Shown piece by piece: positions 49,067 to 60,970 of a stretch of DNA of 64,000 nt. Below the pieces are notes generated by a model. That model searched no databases. It had not been told where the DNA came from and saw only the letters and a list, made by a program, of their open reading frames with translations. Position 1 is the stretch's first letter. Each line of letters opens with the position of its first letter. This stretch comes from Metallyticus violacea (taxonomy: Eukaryota; Arthropoda; Insecta; Mantodea; Metallyticidae): positions 310,158,512 to 310,222,511 of the forward strand of contig CM060846.1 of NCBI GenBank assembly GCA_030762175.1, in the 5' to 3' direction. The translations under genes and the position numbers were made by a program.

Positions 49067-50273
49067 TAAAGGCTGTTCAATAAAAATGACCATTTTTTTT
49101 TGACAGGCATAATTTCTAGGGCTAAAATTTAACTTTAGAATATTTTGTTTTTCTAATGTATAAAGTACACGAGGTACTTTTTTCGTTTTTATCACTTTGC
49201 GTTCCCGCCTTTGAGAGGTGTGCAAGATGAGACATGTTCAGTTTCACCTACAGTACAATGGATACGACACGGGACTACTTACGTGCTTCTCTGAAATTCC
49301 GCTTTCTTATCAACAAATATTTAGCAGACGCTTATGGAGAGTTTGTGCTACTTGACAGTACTGCTCGAAAATAGTTCAAAATATTTAAAGAGTGGTGACA
49401 ATCCATTTCAAAGGAAAATGGATACAAGCTGTAGTTTGTGCTCTAATGGAAGGAAACATTAACACCGCTGCTCTCATTGTGAGGGAAGTTGGTCAAATAA
49501 CATTAAAAATAATTTTAGAAATTCTGAAAAGTTTACTGAGTACCATTCACGCGTTGGTAGCTGAAGAGTTGCAATGAAGATGTTTGTTCCAATACTACTG
49601 ATTTACCACAAAAGAGCGTTCCCGTGCAGGTTTGCATTCAGCTTACAGTAAGATGCGAAGTTGCTTTCAAAGCTGCTGATGAAACTCGGCTACATCATCT
49701 CGATCTTGAAAGCAAACGCCAAGGCGCTGTGTGGAAATCTGCATTATCACCAAAACAAAAAACAAAAAGGGGGGGGGGGAGAAAGTGATTTTTTCTACTG
49801 GGAAAGTATGGTCATCTCGATATTCAAGGAATGGTTTACCAGCATATTGTACTTGCCTCGGCAATACTACAGAAATATCCTGAAAACTGTGCAAAGCCAT
49901 AAGGTCACACTTCCGTGCAACAAGATGGATGCTGCATCACAATCAGACTCGGTCGTACGTCGCAAATGTTGCTGATTATCTGAAAATATTCATGTAAAGT
50001 GTGTCAACACTCTTGTGCAACATTTTCTTTTCCAAAAATCAAAGATACACTTTAGTGGTAGGCATTTTCAAACTTCAGAAGCAGTAGTGCGGAGGGGATT
50101 CTGAACAATCTGTCGAAAATGTTTCCAACACAGTTTGATGACTCACATAAACGCTGAGACTGTTGCATTGCATCCAACGGGGAATAATTTTAGAAAATTA
50201 TAACATTTATAAATATGAGTAATAAATATTGTTAAAAATAACTATGTTCATTCTTTTTTCAATAACCCCCGTA
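49067..50273 (+). mobile_element. Degraded mariner-like element
   Basis: The ends form an imperfect inverted pair bounded by TA. The left end is TAAAGGCTGTTCAATAAAAA (49067). The right end reads inward as TACGGGGGTTATTGAAAAAA (50273). The size of about 1.2 kb fits mariner. Inside at 49678 the + strand reads DETRLHHLDLESKRQ, then VWKSALSPKQKTKR. This matches the segment around the first catalytic Asp in mariner transposases (family pattern DETW-x-HHFDPESKRQS). A run of G (49771-49779) follows and then stops. N-terminal and later catalytic parts are too decayed to place. A TKERSRAGLHSAYSK-like block just upstream fits the region before the catalytic Asp. Confidence 0.65.
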
Positions 50274-50924
50274 GAATGGTTAGGATCATTATATGCATTC
50301 TGTATTCCTAAGTGCAACCATGCACTTTATACCACATTGAAGAAACATAATCTCAATGAAGCCTACTGAATAGTTCCTGTACAATCCAATTTGTGGAGAC
50401 TTCTGTGTGATCGCTTGGCAATAACATCATGCTTTGTTTGGTAATCGAACATAGTCAAATTGGAAATATTAGAATTTCTGCAAAAATATTAGCCGAAGTT
50501 TTAAAAGTTCTGCCAAAGGGCTATGTTGGAAATTGTATCTATTTTTTCAATAATTCAATATTCATTTTCCTCTTTATTGTAGGTGTCATAAAATAAAATT
50601 GTATATCTTTTTGTAAAATGGAATTAATTGGATATAGCTTGAGATCTCTGTATGCTTTTGAGTTTTCTGGTAAATGCCATTAGATTGTGTATAATTTGTC
50701 ATATTAATAAACAATTTTCCATTTCTACTCAAAATTGTTTAATTTCTTGCTTTTCCTTTCGCTTGAAATAATCTTGCCTTTGTTTCCTTCTCTAGTTTCA
50801 CATACAATTTCTGGACGAGTATTGTTTGAGAATGTTTCCATTGTTTGAATTTTTTGTCAGCAATCGTGGGTCAATGTTGAGTGAATTATTCCCTGCGAGA
50901 AATCGCCTTACCCATATTTATTAG
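50274..50924. other. AT-rich non-coding DNA
   Basis: No recognisable feature was seen. Confidence 0.5.
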
Positions 50925-51190
50925 CATTGGGCAGAATGGCTCAGGCGGTAGTGTTTTGGACCTGCATTTCGCAGGATCGGCAATGCCAGCCGAGCAGGGT
51001 TGGTGTTGTGTGCGGTGTGATGGTAGATTGCGGTTAGAAATGGTTCAGAGGAGGTCTCCTCCGGCGTCTGGAAAAAAATTAGAGATCCCATCTATGTCCA
51101 TGCCTTAGTGCTCCAGAATAATGGCTGCCCGGTGTCTTATAGGGGTATAGGCACAAACGGCCAGCCCTTGAGCAAGGCTGAAGTACTGAA
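50925..51190 (+). repeat. SINE family C copy
   Basis: Head GGCAGAATGGCTCAGGCGGT (box A-like); distal blocks GGAGGTCTCCTCCGGCGTCT and GTATAGGCACAAACGGCCAG, then GAGCAAGGCTGAAGTAC, shared with 26768-27195. Confidence 0.6.
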
Positions 51191-51860
51191 ATATTTTACT
51201 ATGTGCCTACTAATACAATGCAATTCCATTATAACATGTAATGGATTTCATTTCATATCTATTCACGGGACACTAACCGAGTACAGGGAGGTTGGTGTCG
51301 TTCTCACCATCATTTGTTAGAGAGGCTACAAAGCGAGATGTTTCTTTGAAACACTCTCAGATATTACCCTAGGTGTATGTGTATAATGTTACTATTATGT
51401 ATAAAGTAAATTCATGTAAATTTATTTTGAAAATTTTAATGAGTTTTTGTTAATGGTTGGGGTTACTTAAAATAAATTTTCTTTCGATTAACTTATAAAT
51501 TGTTCAATTTAAAAGGTAATCAACAATATTGCATTACTTTGTGTAACATGAACTATAAATGCACTGGTGACGAGATTACCTGATGGTCTTAGCATTACCA
51601 GATTAAATAAATTAGTAATCAAATATAATCTAATCTACCGCTTCAGTTCGTCAATCTAAACCTGCCTTTTCGTAGAGACCAAATCTACATCTATATAGAC
51701 ATTTAAATATGTGCAGCTATGAAATGCCATTTTGAGAACTGAATTATTTTATTTATTTACCATCAACATTCTAAGCTACGAATTGCAGTAGACAAAAAAT
51801 TATATTCGTGCCGAGGAAACTCAAAAAATAAGAGGAAGTTGATTTTGCCCGAGTTCTTTT
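51191..51860. other. AT-rich non-coding DNA
   Basis: Nothing was recognised except a TAATCTAATCTA motif near 51630, like the LINE tail at 34130. Confidence 0.45.
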
Positions 51861-52080
51861 ATACCGGGTATAACAATAAGGTACGGCCAAACACTCAGCA
51901 CACATTTGTCACATGTAGAAGAAGATATGTTATATGGACATGGGCCCGAAAACGCTTATTTTCTTGTTAGAACTCATGTTCTGCAGCTCTTCATAGTACA
52001 TTAATCAATTGAAATACACAGGAACAAAACGTACCAGCATCCCACTTAAAATTTTTTCTTAGAGGAAATGTTCAAAATGC
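51861..52080 (+). repeat. Left inverted arm
   Basis: About 220 bp; inverse partner of 53154-53385, with roughly 75-80% identity judged by eye. Confidence 0.8.
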
Positions 52081-52300
52081 TCTCCACTAGCGTTGATACA
52101 TGCCTCAACCCGCCTTCGCATTGAATCCCGGATACACTGAGGTATCCCTGGAGAAGTGCATTTATTTCGCAGCCTTCCACAATACGGGCACGAAGACTCT
52201 CTGCATCTTGTACCGGGGTTCGATACACAAGAGCTAAAGTATAGTGGGTTTAGGTCCATGGAGCATGGAGACCAGGGAATACCGCCATCTCTATCTATCT
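52050..52300 (-). pseudogene. Transposase C-terminal fragment (Tc1/mariner superfamily)
   Basis: Two overlapping minus-strand frames together cover one known type of C-terminal region. One gives PW-S-P-x-x-x-DLNPL (about 52270-52240), which resembles the W-P-x-x-SPDLxPLDF block that carries the last catalytic acid. The other gives VYRTPVQDAESLRARIVEGCE (about 52228-52165). The first frame resumes as IRDSMRRRVEACINASGEHFEHFL and ends at about 52062. The frame changes and the missing FLWG-type residues show that it is dead. The N-terminal two thirds is lost at the mariner insertion point (52300). Confidence 0.65.
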
Positions 52301-52301
52301 A

Positions 52302-53152
52302 CGAGGTGGTATCCACAATATTCGGGACTGGTGCTGCCATCTCAACAGTAGTTGCAGTAGTGTTTTGTACCGCTAGGTGGCAACACTAGCACATCTAATG
52401 AGTAAGTGTTTAAAGTTTCATGCAGCTGGGTAGATGTGTTGAGATTCTATAGTAAAGTTCATGATGTTTTGTTGCAGTGTGTGGTGATTTTACGATGGAT
52501 CCAAGATTAGAACAGAGAGTGTGCACCAAATCCTGTGCAAATCTCGGGAAAATTTTTACGAAGTCCTTCGGAATGATTCAACAAGTATTTGGGGGACAAA
52601 GCATGAGCCGTACACGTGTATTTGAGTGGCATGCTCGGTTCAGATCCGGCCGTACAGCTATTTAAAATGATGCTCACACCGGTAGGCCCGTTAGCTGCAC
52701 AACGCCCGACATTGTTTCCAAAGTTCAACGCCCCGTTCGTGATGATCGACATCGAACCATTGAAGACCTTGCTCATGAAATGGGAATTGGTAATGGTCCA
52801 TGCAAATGCATTTTAACTGATCAATTGGGCATGCATCGTGTCGCTGTAAAATTTGTGCCAAGGATCCTCGCTGCTGATCAGAAGGTGCAGCATGTTGAAG
52901 TTTGCACGGAGCTTCGTCAGGCCGTATCCGATGACCCAACTTGTCCAGGGTCATCACTGGAGACGATAGCTGGATGTACGCTAATTACCCTGACACAAAA
53001 CAACAATTTTCCCAGTGGAAGAGCCCGAACTCAGCAAGACCGGGGAAAAAAAAAAAAAAAAAAAAAACAGTGAGACAACTGAAGAGCAAAGTCAAGAGCA
53101 TACTCCTCGTTTTCCTTGATACAAAGGGGATTGTGCACTAATAATTCGCCCA
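52302..53152 (+). pseudogene. Mariner transposase pseudogene, 3'-truncated
   Basis: The 5' terminal repeat begins at 52302 (CGAGGTGGTATCCACAATAT) right after a TA. The coding sequence starts near 52495 (MDPRLEQRV). It shows a helix-turn-helix region (FGMIQQVFGG, SRTRVFEWHARF) with an in-frame stop at about 52663, then DRHRTIEDLAHEMGIG, ILTDQLGMHRVAVKFVPRIL and ADQKVQHVEVCTELRQAVSD. Near 52943 the frame shifts to give RVITGDDSWMYA, the first catalytic Asp block. A 22-A run follows at 53046-53067, then VKSILLVFLDTKGIVH. The rest, including the other catalytic acids and the 3' terminal repeat, is gone. It is the common insect mariner type related to the transposase part of SETMAR. Confidence 0.85.
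53046..53067 (+). repeat. A22 homopolymer inside the mariner relic
   Basis: 22 consecutive A at a place where the family has only a few Lys codons. Confidence 0.95.
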
Positions 53153-53153
53153 C

Positions 53154-53385
53154 GCATTTTGAACATTTCGTGCAAGAAAAAGTTTCATGTGGTATGCTGG
53201 TACGTTCTGTTCCTCTGTGTTTCCCGTGATTAATATACTATGAAGAGTTGTAGAAAATAATTGATAACACGGAAATAAAGCGTTTTCGAACCCATCTCCC
53301 CATCTCCATGTAACATATTTTCGTCTTCTACATGTGAGGAATGTCTGCCGTAAGTTTGACTGTACCTTATTGTTACACCCGGTAT
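53154..53385 (-). repeat. Right inverted arm
   Basis: Inverse partner of 51861-52080. Its inner end starts at GCATTTTGAACATTTC, abutting the truncated mariner. Confidence 0.8.
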
Positions 53386-54444
53386 GTTATGTATGGGTTG
53401 GTCAGAAAACTACATAAACATTGTCTTAAATTTAAGAGGGATAATTCGACTGAAAAATAATTATACTTTTCTAAATAATATAGCTGCAAAAAAGTTATTA
53501 ATGCTAAGAGATTTCACTGTAAATAATGTTTCATATTACAAGGAAGACAATCCATAAAAAGAATCACAATTGATTATTTATATACGTGGCATCATCAAAA
53601 TGTTATTAAAAGTTCAAAACTTGGAACCAAAAGATAGTAAGGTAGACAGGAAGAGTTGATAAAATACTTACTTCTGCTCCCACCCGTCATAAGCTGCTGA
53701 ACAGTGAAAGAAATCTGAAGAGTTAATATAATTTCCGTTGTCAGTCTCCTAGAACAAGTTAACTGGAAATGTCATATCAAGCAAAAAAGAAGGACAGTTT
53801 AAGAAGAAAAAGTCCTAAACGATGGGAACCGAGGAACGAAGAAAACGGAGTGCCACACTCAAAGGCAAAACGACGTCCAGCACAAATATTGCAGTGCGCA
53901 GGAAAATGGGACTACTGGTGATTGTAATGATTATGATTATTATGGTGATGAGGCCTGCTACACAGAACCACTGCATTAAATAATTAAAGGGAAAACTTCA
54001 CCCACATATACATTAACGCAACAGAAATGAGGAAGCATTGGATGTAAGTTCCGAACTTACTGTTGGACAAAGTACTTTCACTGTAATCATTTTAATTCAG
54101 TCAATATCCTTGCTGTTTCCAGTTTACAGTTTAACAAAAAAGGCTTATTTCATAAACGATAGTCAATTAAGCTCATTATAGAGCAGATTTCTTAGTATTA
54201 GCTCTGCTAACCGATGAGGTGCTGGTTTTACACGTGACGGCCTCTTCAACTGTTCATAACAATCAATCAGCTTATTTAATAGTTATCAAGATACATTCTC
54301 AAGGATTGAAGCCTAAAGAAGAAAATATCATATTAGAAGAACTGCTTGGTCTGTAAAGGCAAATTCATAGTGAACGAGCACACTAACAGTAAGGCAAGAA
54401 TTTGTCTGGGGTTCATATCACTCGTCCTCCATGCTAGAAGTATT
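53386..54444. other. AT-rich non-coding DNA
   Basis: No recognisable feature was seen. Confidence 0.5.
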
Positions 54445-54569
54445 TTTACAGTATTCCTCTACACTCGTCAACGCCAAATGCCGAGGAGATACTCTAAACT
54501 TCTGCCTACAACACTTCATTCCAAAAATACTTCTCCAACCTATTCATTTCATCTCATGTATTATTAGTG
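54445..54569 (+). repeat. SINE family B, internal fragment, diverged
   Basis: ATTCCTCTACACTCGTCAAC, GCCAAATGCCGAGGAGATAC and TCTAAACTTCTGCCTACAAC parallel the SINE-B body, and TTTCATCTCATGTATTATTA parallels its 3' part. Head and tail are missing. Confidence 0.5.
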
Positions 54570-57500
54570 AAACTCAGACAGCATTGCCAATTCAAGTAAA
54601 TTTAACTGCACTTTTGAGCAATAGGAATTAGTGTGCTCAAACATGTAGAGGAAAGACAAACTGCAGTCCACTGTCTAGGTTAAGGTAAAATCGCGAAGAG
54701 GATAAAGAAGCAGGTTGTTTAATCTATAATTGACTGAAATGAATGGCGGCATATTTTTGGTGTTTTTTTTTCTTAACTTTTTCAATTTGTTCGTATCAAA
54801 CTAAATTACATTTTACGTTCTAAAGATTTTCAGTATACCTCAAAAGAAAATGCGTGTTTAATAATATTTTAAAATGAAATACAGGAAATTTCGTTCATAT
54901 GTTTTCCATTAGTATTTAAGTACTTCATTATATTATTAAAAATTGTACTTTATAAAGTCTCAAAAGAAAACCTTCTTCGCTTTCTCAGTGCATATTTAGA
55001 CAAAAGAGATTTAGTTATTCATGACACAATAATAGCAAGGATCTGAATACAAGTTGACTAGTAGGGACATTTTCTTCCCTTGTAATTGTAAAAAAATGTT
55101 TTTAAAGAAGATTTATATATAAAAAGGAACATTGCAGCATACCATTAACAAAGGTCTTTAAAAAGCTCTGGCAATATATAGCAACCTGAATCTCTTGATG
55201 TTTATGTTGTATCAACTTTGTTTCTAGCAAAAACATGACAAGTTTAACATTTTGTTTATAATTAGATGACGAGAACCCTTCTATGGAATACAAACTCTGT
55301 GTGGCATATTTTACAAAATATATTAGTTCCTGTCTTAGCTCACACCAAAATTCAACAAGTACAAGTCACCTATGTGTATTTATTTTTCCAGGACTGACCG
55401 TATTGTTTATAATTATGCACTGCTTAGAGGAGACTTGTTTTAAAGTAGCCATACAATGAACATGCAATGAGAGTCCAAGCTTTAATCACCAGTACCTCCA
55501 CGATCTATGATGACGCAGTAATAAAATGTCCGTCAAAAATTATTACAAATGAACCAGTAAATAGTAAAACGCCCAATAAAATGTGAATAACATTTATGAC
55601 ATTTAATCGGATTTAATAAACCGTTTAACAGTCTTAAAAGAAGTAAGTATTAGCAAATAGAAACGTTAATAGCAGTTATGTCAACACACAAACCAAACTG
55701 AAAGCAAACTGTTTTAGAAGTAATGAATCTAATAGCGGTGTAAACAGTGAAGTTTGCTTTCAGTATTTGTTTAATTTTTATGTCAATTGAGTCACTCCGA
55801 AATTGCTAACAGCTTAACAAAATGTTTTAAACTAGATAAATTCATTTTAAAAACTCCACTGTTTGCGGATAACAACGTAGTATTGATAGTTGAAAAGATA
55901 ATGTACAAAAAGTAGTGTTTAAACTATTAAATGTGGAAAAAAATTATAATCCCATGAAATTGAAATAAAAATCAATGGCATTTAATTAAAAAATAGAATT
56001 AGAAACAAAAATTTATTTGTACTTACTTGGGACATATAACTTTAAATATAAGCATTAATGATAGAGAAAATAAACAACTACAGAGAGCTAAGGAAACGGA
56101 TGCAATTGAATTGAAAGGAAAAGGTCGTTGGCAGAATATTAATTATTACATCATCAGAAACTTAAGATATTTGCTAAAAATTGAATCTTATAAATACCAT
56201 ACAAAAAGTGGTAAAACTTACAGTTCCAAACGATATGAATGTTAAGGCTTATTTACAGTTTTAAGTGAAGTAAAAGGAGAAGCATAGGTAGACCTAAAAA
56301 AATTCTTAAAATCTCTAACAGGTCTACAATTAATGATTATGTTGCTGATGTTACTGCTATAGGAAAGCGAGTAGGGGCCCGCTACGTTAGCAAGAGAATG
56401 GACTGTTCTAAGCTATGACGATGGCCCAGTGGTGGATTAAAACGCAGGTAAGCATACACAGCAGTATCGTTATGAGCGATACACGTATCCGATCTTTAAC
56501 GATGTAAACTAATTGGAAGGGGGTGGGTTGTCCAGTTCATGCAAATCGATATGGACACGTGGACGGAACAAGGTCGGAGGTTGACGGACCTCGCCAACCT
56601 TAGAATTCAGCGGCATAGTGTTTGCTGAAGGTTGCATCCCTTGGCTTGCTCGGCTTCTTAAGCTTTTAAATACAAATCTTTACTTAGCTCCAAATTATGT
56701 ACACACAAACAAGTATTCGCCGTTATAAGCAGTTATTTGAAATTACCGAAAACATGTGCATTTAATACGTTTGACATTTAACATACTTATTCATCTAGTG
56801 TTTATAACTGCTTTCAGTTATCACCACTCTTGCTTCTGATTTTATATTTCATGAAAAATCTTGGACTTAGTATGTATTTTGAAACAGTTTATGTCATACT
56901 CCAATATTTAAAAATAGAAATATATTTTATATACTTACAGAAAGACAATATTCTAATTCAGATTCGTTTAAATGTTATTAATTTATGATGCATTAACACT
57001 ACTGACGAGTTGTTTAAATCGTAACAGTTAATCTATGAAACAAACTCCTTTTTATCATAGTAACAATAATGTGCTTCTTGTAAGGTAATGAGAGGAAATG
57101 CTATATGCCAGTATAGTTCAGCATGCGGCCCAAGGAACTCCTTTTATCTGTTTATCCAAGGAATAATTTGTTACGTTTCTTAAAAACTTAAAAATAAATG
57201 TTTACAGTATTTGTAATCAATTCTAGTAACTACAGAATCAGAATATTTTTTAAACAGAAATTCTGTACTCAGATTAAATCCTTATGTTCGCCTCTTCTGG
57301 TTGCATTGTTTTCGATTCCAAGAAAACTTTGGAATTTTGCATTCTATGAACAACAAAGTAACTCTAGTGCAAGGTGACTTCAGCAGAAGCAGGAAGAAAA
57401 AGCTTGTAAATTCATAACGGGATTAGGGATTACCGCCTATTTCCAACATCTTTCTTTGCACCTTCGGTTCTTAAGCATGTGCAAATCGTGAGTTAACACA

Positions 57501-58840
57501 GCGTGTGTGAACTTAAACGTACTACAATTGACTTGATGTTCATTAATCATCAGTTCAAATACTTTGAACACATGTGTAATATATTTATTATAAGTTTATT
57601 GTTTTATTTTGAAGACCTTAATAATGGTTATCAGCATAATAATAATAATAATAATAATAACAATAAGGTAGATAGGTAGATATATCGGTAGTGGTAGTGG
57701 TAGTTGTAGTGGGGTGGTAGTGGTGGTCGTAGAGGCAGAGATAGTAGGAGTGGCGGTTATGAAACCCGTATATAAATTTATATAATTACTGCACTCTTAA
57801 TAATTACAAAACTCACCAGGCTCATTTCTTAAACAGTTACACATTCAATAACGTATAATCTTATAAACTATTATCGACGCTTCAAATAACTTGGGAAATA
57901 CCCGAATAAAATAGTAGAACTATGTGTGATTTTTGAAGTGACTGGGAAAAATAATTCACCTTAAATTCAAAACAATTGCAGAAAAAATAGAAGATTTTAC
58001 GTAGTTGGAATTACTGGAAATTTGTGTTTATGTATAAACATTGCATATTAAAATATGATACTTAATGTGAATTTTTTAGACCCACTGCGGTTAAACATTT
58101 CGATTACGAATTCTGTCTTAGCTCAAATCAATGCTCTAACAAAATGAGTAGTTTTAATGTACCTTGTGATTTATGAGAACAAATATTATTTTTACAATGA
58201 ATAAAAATACATATCCAGATAAAGTAAAGAAAAAGCATATGCTGTAGATTCTTTATTGCGGCAAACAAATATGAATAAAATAAATAATGTGAGGCTGTTC
58301 CTGGCTCCCCGACAGTTAAAGAGTAATTGAAATAATCAATATGTATAATTTTAGAATCAGCAACTCTATAATTAGGTGCAAGTATGTTGTACATTTTCTT
58401 CCAGTGGAGGAACTTTAATGACATATGTAGAATTAATATTGTATTCATAAAGTGTAAATTTCGTAATATTTAAGGAATGACGTGTATAAAATGAAACCAG
58501 GTAAGGGAAAGCTCTCGTCTCTCTCCGAACGCAGAAAGACGTGGCAAAGTCAGACAATGGAAGGTAATCCATCTGGTATGCGGCTGGGATTGAAAATGTC
58601 CCTGCCTCAGGGCAAACACGCGGCAAAGTTGCGGGTGCCTGAGTAAAAGAATCGTTTGCAGTAACGTATGAAATCTCTTTAAATTCATCTTACTGATGAA
58701 TAGCGAAGCATTTGGCTTGAACAAAATTTTCCAGCGAATAGAAATAAAATTCAGTGAGGTAAGCATTCACCTATCAGACACGTTAAAACAAAATTGGCGA
58801 GAGTATTTCGCGCCGTTACCCATGGAAGGCGTCCTTAGAT
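54570..58840. other. AT-rich non-coding DNA with simple repeats
   Basis: No gene was recognised. ACGCAG|GTAAGC near 56445 is an isolated donor-like site whose upstream sequence is not open. Confidence 0.4.
57637..57740. repeat. (TAA)n followed by degenerate GGTAGT repeat
   Basis: AATAATAATAAT at 57637-57661, then interspersed GGTAGT/GGTGGT units to about 57740. Confidence 0.85.
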
Positions 58841-58846
58841 ATTGTG

Positions 58847-58854
58847 TATAAAAG
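58847..58854 (+). promoter_or_regulatory. TATA box candidate
   Basis: TATAAAAG in a local GC-rich setting, followed 33 bases later by GGCAGTCT (A at 58880), near the insect initiator pattern TCAGTY. Confidence 0.35.
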
Positions 58855-59096
58855 GGCTAGGTTTTCCCCCAAACGGGGCAGTCTCCAAATTTTCCATGCC
58901 CAGATACGCGTGGCTGCCGTCACGCGCAGATCAGCGGAAGAGCGGCCTAAGTACCAAGTACCAGTTCCGCTCTCAACGAAGTTTGAGCGCCAGTGTCATC
59001 ACGTTAACTGCCGATACAGCATTCAGCTGCAGCAAGAATTCAGTTAAATTAACAATTTCTTTGCACTGACACCTTTTGGTCAGCGCAATAAATATT
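58847..59096 (+). other. TATA-to-AATAAA unit (possible solo LTR or short first exon)
   Basis: Between the TATA box and AATAAA at 59087-59092 lie about 240 bp of GC-richer sequence open in two + frames for 60-75 codons. A short hairpin (CTGACACC...GGTCAG, about 59067-59082) precedes the AATAAA. TATA box, initiator-like site and poly-A signal within 250 bp is the layout of an LTR's U3-R region, but TG...CA borders and a 4-6 bp duplication were not found. An ordinary promoter plus chance AATAAA is equally possible. Confidence 0.25.
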
Positions 59097-60916
59097 GGCC
59101 AAGATTTCCTTGCTGTAGTTTGAAACAGAATTTTTTATATGTGTAGACGGATAATTGGTGAAATTTACTTTAGAAGGTGGTTTATGAATGGTTATTGATC
59201 GAGTAGGTATCTCGGTAACGGATGAGAGGAAGCAGATTTAACGTGAAGGGTTATCTCAGGGGTTGTATGGGGGATGCAGTCGATGGATTACACCTTACGG
59301 GGAGTTGACAACCTCGTAACCTCCTCTCCTGATCCCGTCTTCGTCTTCTCGGCTCCAGTCTTCACACCTCGTTCCCGCTTCAATTTGTTACGAAGAGAAG
59401 TAAAAAAATTGAACGGAACATAGTCGATGAATTGTGAATTGCCCTAACTCTAGGCGAGAATGTTAAACTGAACGGCGACTGACTACACTGCAAATGAACT
59501 GAATATAACTTGAGTCTACCCGTGCAACTGAACTGAATCTAAGCTGAGTCTGCCCCGACTATAGCCACGAACTCGCGGCGTTTCGATGATTTTATTCTAT
59601 TTCAGTCAGGCGATCTCCCGATACTGTTAAAATTTAGAAATCGATAAAATTTAATCATTTTGATAGCTGTTCTTCCCTTTCCATTGGTGACTTAATTTCG
59701 CCCTTTTCTCGGCCTTTGTCACTTATTGCGTCGGTTCTCTGACCTAACTTTACGCAACGAATGCAATAGGGTTTGTTTACATGTCCTTGAGGAGGAAACG
59801 GTGGTCGAGTCTAACGGTTTTGAAGAGACCCCTGTTTTCCCCCTGCGTAGCCTTTAGAAAAATCCTCCAAGGTTTCATGGTCTGGGTCAGTGCAGGCCAT
59901 GAGCCATCTCAGTCTTTCACCCTCCTCGACAATTTTTGTGCAAAGCAACTTTCTCTACAATATTTAGGAAACTATGAATACTACGATCTTGTGAGAATTA
60001 TAAGTTGATGCGTATATGAATTTTGACATTATCACTGCTAATTGCTTTATTTTAGGGGGTAGGGGAAATCCCTGTTTCAAGTTCGACGAGAGATGTGAGT
60101 TCACTAGGATATTCATGTTAGAAGAATAAACTATATGAACAAAGTAAATAACGAAGCGTCATTTATCGTCACCTTCGAAATTCTGTTCCACTCAGGCTCG
60201 GTCGCTAGCTCACAGCCGCCAAAATACAGGAAAACGCCCTCTAGAGAGTCTCATCGAAAAAGAGTGGGGAAATCTGCAGCAGCCGTTGCGATCAGGGGGC
60301 GCAAATTATTTACCGCAGCACCCATACAGACCAATTCCCGTTCCCAACCATCTTTCTTCATATTCGAAATTTATATTATCAGTGATTAGCCGTAAACGGA
60401 TTATTTATCGACGCCTACCTACATCCTACTTCAAACGGCAACGTAAAAGACCTCTTTGTAAGGGTGTATTCACAGTTAAAAGTAGACTTGTAAATGTATG
60501 AGGGTTAAATAAACATAATCTTTCATCTAAAAATTTTACTCACATCTACAACCAAGCCAGATGATTATATGTACATGCTGTAGTAGCACATTTATATAAA
60601 AATTGGAAGGTCTTCTCATTTACAAATAGTTTGAATGGCATTTCACGTTCCGTCAATTGTCTTTTGAGACCAAAAAAGTAAAGAATGAATAAATGAGACA
60701 AAATGTTCTATAGTCACTGGCACATAAAGTTACTTGGTCTTCATTTTGACATCGTTTAAGGTTCAGGGAAAACGTAAGAAATACCAAAGCAACATATTCC
60801 AACTGATACTGAAACCGGGTCGGTATGCTGTAGCCTGAGGTATTTTATATGATATATTAGTTATACAGTTATAAATGATACTCTGATTTTAAACAATGCT
60901 GAAATTTTATTAATTA

Positions 60917-60919
<3 letters not shown>
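59097..60919. other. Mixed-composition non-coding DNA
   Basis: 59210-59600 and 60150-60490 are GC-richer with short unrecognised frames. An imperfect duplication of about 33 bp (TGAACTGAATATAACTTGAG / TGAACTGAATCTAAGCTGAG) lies at about 59496-59556. Confidence 0.4.

Positions 60920-60967
<48 letters not shown>
60920..60967. repeat. (TA)n microsatellite
   Basis: About 23 TA units. Confidence 0.95.

Positions 60968-60970
<3 letters not shown>

Larger units (their letters stand above)
51861..53385. mobile_element. Inverted-arm composite: Tc1/mariner-type element with nested mariner
   Basis: Arms 51861-52080 and 53154-53385 are inverted copies of about 220-230 bp. They share the outer end ATACCGGGT(A/G)TAACAATAAG, then ACATGTAGAAGA, CGAAAACGCTT, CTCTTCATAGTA, GTACCAGCAT and AATGTTCAAAATGC. 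Both arms include the last codons (HFEHF) of the same transposase type, each reading outward. This looks like two 3' ends facing away from each other with the middle replaced by a truncated mariner (52302-53152). Confidence 0.6.
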
